Positions 45,292 through 46,575 of a stretch of DNA of 46,575 bases are shown here, piece after piece. The translations under genes and the position numbers were made by a program. How positions within the stretch are numbered: position 1 is the first letter of the stretch; every line of letters starts with the position of its first letter. This stretch comes from Acidimicrobiales bacterium (GTDB lineage Bacteria; Actinomycetota; Acidimicrobiia; Acidimicrobiales; Palsa-688). The notes beneath the pieces are model-generated. The model was given only the letters and a program-made list of their open reading frames with translations, was not told where the DNA came from and did not search any database. Where the stretch lies: NCBI GenBank assembly GCA_036378675.1, contig DASUWA010000014.1:1-46575 (forward strand), read 5' to 3'.

Positions 45292-45845
45292 CGTGTTAGC
45301 CTCCTCGACCTGGGAAGGAGCCCATTGGTTCGGGCTTTCATGATTCGCTTGCCTGCTGTTGATTTTGAGATCCCGAAATAGTCGGCAACTGCTTGGGTCA
45401 CTGACTCCCCTGCTTGGTACGCCGATACATAGACGGTGGCGAGAATCTCTAACTCCTGGGCGCTCGTGGCCACACCCCGGTGAGCACCTGACTTCTCCAA
45501 CGCGGCCAAAAGATGATCGACCTCGGGGAGGGCAGGTCTATTGTTCGGAACCATCTTCGTGATGCCCGCAGCTACCTGCCTGGCTCTTTGATGCAAAGAA
45601 CCGATGGGCAGCCGTCGCAGCACCTCGGCTGACACGGGAGCCGAGTCTGGATCGGGAGACGTGACTGTTACGGAGAGGGGCTCGAGACGTATGCCGTCCT
45701 GCGACCAGATGGTCTCAACAAGCCATTGCACTCCCAAAAACTCCGGCCACTGGCGGGAGCGAGGCTTGCCATCCACTTCATCAACCACCACTCGAGAGGA
45801 AGGGCCATCGAAGAACGCTTCGGGTGTGCGCCGCGCCTTGGCCAA
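45288..45845 (-). CDS. HTH protein coupled to the integrase
   Basis: 185 residues from TTG 45845 (AGGAA just upstream). The N-terminal part is unassigned; the C-terminus (about 148-178, SVTQAVADYFGISKSTAGKRIM) is a helix-turn-helix. Short HTH proteins of this kind often sit directly before actinobacterial integrase genes and are thought to control excision or expression. It diverges from the two excisionase-like genes. Confidence 0.78.
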   Translation of the reverse strand: MAKARRTPEAFFDGPSSRVVVDEVDGKPRSRQWPEFLGVQWLVETIWSQDGIRLEPLSVTVTSPDPDSAPVSAEVLRRLPIGSLHQRARQVAAGITKMVPNNRPALPEVDHLLAALEKSGAHRGVATSAQELEILATVYVSAYQAGESVTQAVADYFGISKSTAGKRIMKARTNGLLPRSRRLTR

Positions 45846-45942
45846 ATTCCTGGACCGTCAGCTATTAGGAATGTGCATGTATGGCATATACCCTTGAGCA
45901 TAGTCCATACTTCTCTCGTCCGTCTATTGAGGAGATGTTTTG
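45846..45942. promoter_or_regulatory. Divergent control region of the integrase and excisionase operons
   Basis: AT-richer 97-bp gap. GTATGG (45879-45884) and CCATAC (45905-45910) form an inverted repeat around CATATAC-type sequence that could hold the -10 boxes of both operons. GAGGAGA (from 45929) is the ribosome site of the right-hand gene. Confidence 0.45.
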
Positions 45943-46155
45943 ATGTCGATTAGGACGCCGATCAGGCTGGACCCCGACATCCGGCCGACCGTCAACGTCG
46001 ATGAGGCGGCGGTTGCGCTTGGGGTAGCCAAGACGACCCTGTACGGCGCAATTCATGATGGCTCCCTCCCGTTCATCCGGGTGAGGGGCCGGATCCGTAT
46101 TCCAACTGCAGCATTGCGCCGGATGCTTCAACTCGATCCGCCGTCAGCCGGTTGA
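45943..46155 (+). CDS. Excisionase-like winged HTH protein
   Basis: 70 residues from ATG 45943, which has GAGGAGA upstream; TTG 45940 is an alternative. The pattern VNVDEAAVALGVAKTTLYGAI ... GSLPFIRVRGRIRIPTAAL is the excisionase/AlpA-type (HTH_17) fold. Such proteins steer integrase toward excision. The next gene starts directly at its stop. Confidence 0.82.
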   Translation: MSIRTPIRLDPDIRPTVNVDEAAVALGVAKTTLYGAIHDGSLPFIRVRGRIRIPTAALRRMLQLDPPSAG

Positions 46156-46377
46156 ATGAGCCTCACCTACAACGCGGAGGAAATGGCAAAGCTGCTCGCT
46201 ACGTCCACTTGGGCGGTGTACGAGCATTGCCGGCGAGGGGACTTTCCATTTGAACCGATCCGGGTGGGACGTCTTCTGAGGTGGCCGAAATCCGCTGTCA
46301 ATCGAGCTCTCGGTATCGACCTTGACTCAGCTTCGGAAGCGGGCGACAGAGATATGCACAACGGAATGGACTCATGA
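46156..46377 (+). CDS. Second excisionase-like HTH protein
   Basis: 73 residues. LTYNAEEMAKLLATSTWAVY then CRRGDFPFEPIRVGRLLRWP, again the HTH_17 excisionase pattern, with an acidic tail. ATG 46156 immediately follows the previous TGA. Tandem excisionase-like genes suggest that one may regulate replication or transfer of the element. Confidence 0.8.
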   Translation: MSLTYNAEEMAKLLATSTWAVYEHCRRGDFPFEPIRVGRLLRWPKSAVNRALGIDLDSASEAGDRDMHNGMDS

Positions 46378-46575
46378 CCGTACCGGCCGGCGGCCGAAGC
46401 TAGCGGCTGTATTCGCACTCGACGCCACGATCGCGAACCCTAAGCAGCCACTGCCTCGGCCCTGTATGGACAAGCTTGGTCACTCCCTGCTCGAGGCACG
46501 CCGGAGGTATCCATAGCCCTCTGGTTAGCAGCTTGGAAGCGAGCGCACTTGTACTCCTTGACGCACCCATTGATC
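46378..46575. other. Right edge, no gene supported
   Basis: 198 bp at the edge. An open frame at 46322-46516 overlaps the HTH gene by 56 bases and has no ribosome site or family pattern. I see no copy of the tRNA-Leu 3' end here. Confidence 0.4.

Noticed and set aside
46322-46516. 64-residue open frame at the right edge
   Set aside because: Overlaps the excisionase-like gene by 56 bases, no ribosome site, no recognisable motif.

Overview
The window is a high-GC stretch of a bacterial chromosome, almost certainly from an actinomycetote. The evidence is the gene order rapZ-yvcK-gap-pgk-tpi-secG, the run rpsA ... coaE-uvrB ... uvrA ... uvrC, a BldC-type regulator, a sortase signal of the LAxTG type, and many GTG and TTG starts with what look like leaderless promoters. 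Acidimicrobiia would fit, but I cannot prove the class from this window alone.

Layout. 1-4.9 kb: the 3' part of a sortase-anchored surface protein with Ig-like and DUF11 repeats, a coiled-coil protein, a ferritin-like di-iron protein and a methyltransferase. 5.0-6.4 kb: ribosomal protein S1. 6.6-11.2 kb: a polyamine/amine catabolic island. A class III aminotransferase and its Lrp/AsnC regulator diverge from an aminobutyraldehyde dehydrogenase and an alanine dehydrogenase; together they can turn an amine such as putrescine plus pyruvate into an omega-amino acid and alanine, then regenerate pyruvate. 11.2-12.4 kb: a BldC-like regulator and coaE. 12.5-22.9 kb: all three excinuclease genes (uvrB, uvrA, uvrC), with a type II NADH dehydrogenase, two small membrane proteins, nadA, and a GC-rich tandem repeat array that has a solo copy upstream of uvrB. 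uvrA has a clear LexA-type box. 22.9-26.2 kb: an alpha/beta hydrolase, a Tat-exported protein, a second methyltransferase, and an AbiEi/DUF559-like protein with a strong promoter and an elaborate inverted repeat.

26.4-31.6 kb: rapZ, yvcK (no whiA follows), gap, pgk, tpi and secG, a compact central carbon metabolism block whose genes mostly overlap by ATGA or TTGA. 31.7-39.3 kb: a peptide-type ABC importer in the unusual order binding protein, ATPase D, ATPase F, permease C, permease B, second binding protein. 39.3-41.7 kb: menB, an alpha/beta hydrolase and a TMEM175-type channel.

From 41.8 kb to the right edge lies what looks like an integrated element. It starts at a tRNA-Leu(GAG) gene, has visibly lower GC, and carries a tight three-gene cassette of unknown function (a three-helix membrane protein, a small helical protein, a SAP-like-domain protein), a tyrosine recombinase coupled to an HTH gene, and two excisionase-like HTH genes. 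Its right end is outside the window. This cassette is the best candidate for an undescribed system; other points of interest are the chain of ATGA-coupled mini-ORFs before ald, the 70-72 bp repeat array, and the inverted repeat at the AbiEi-like gene.
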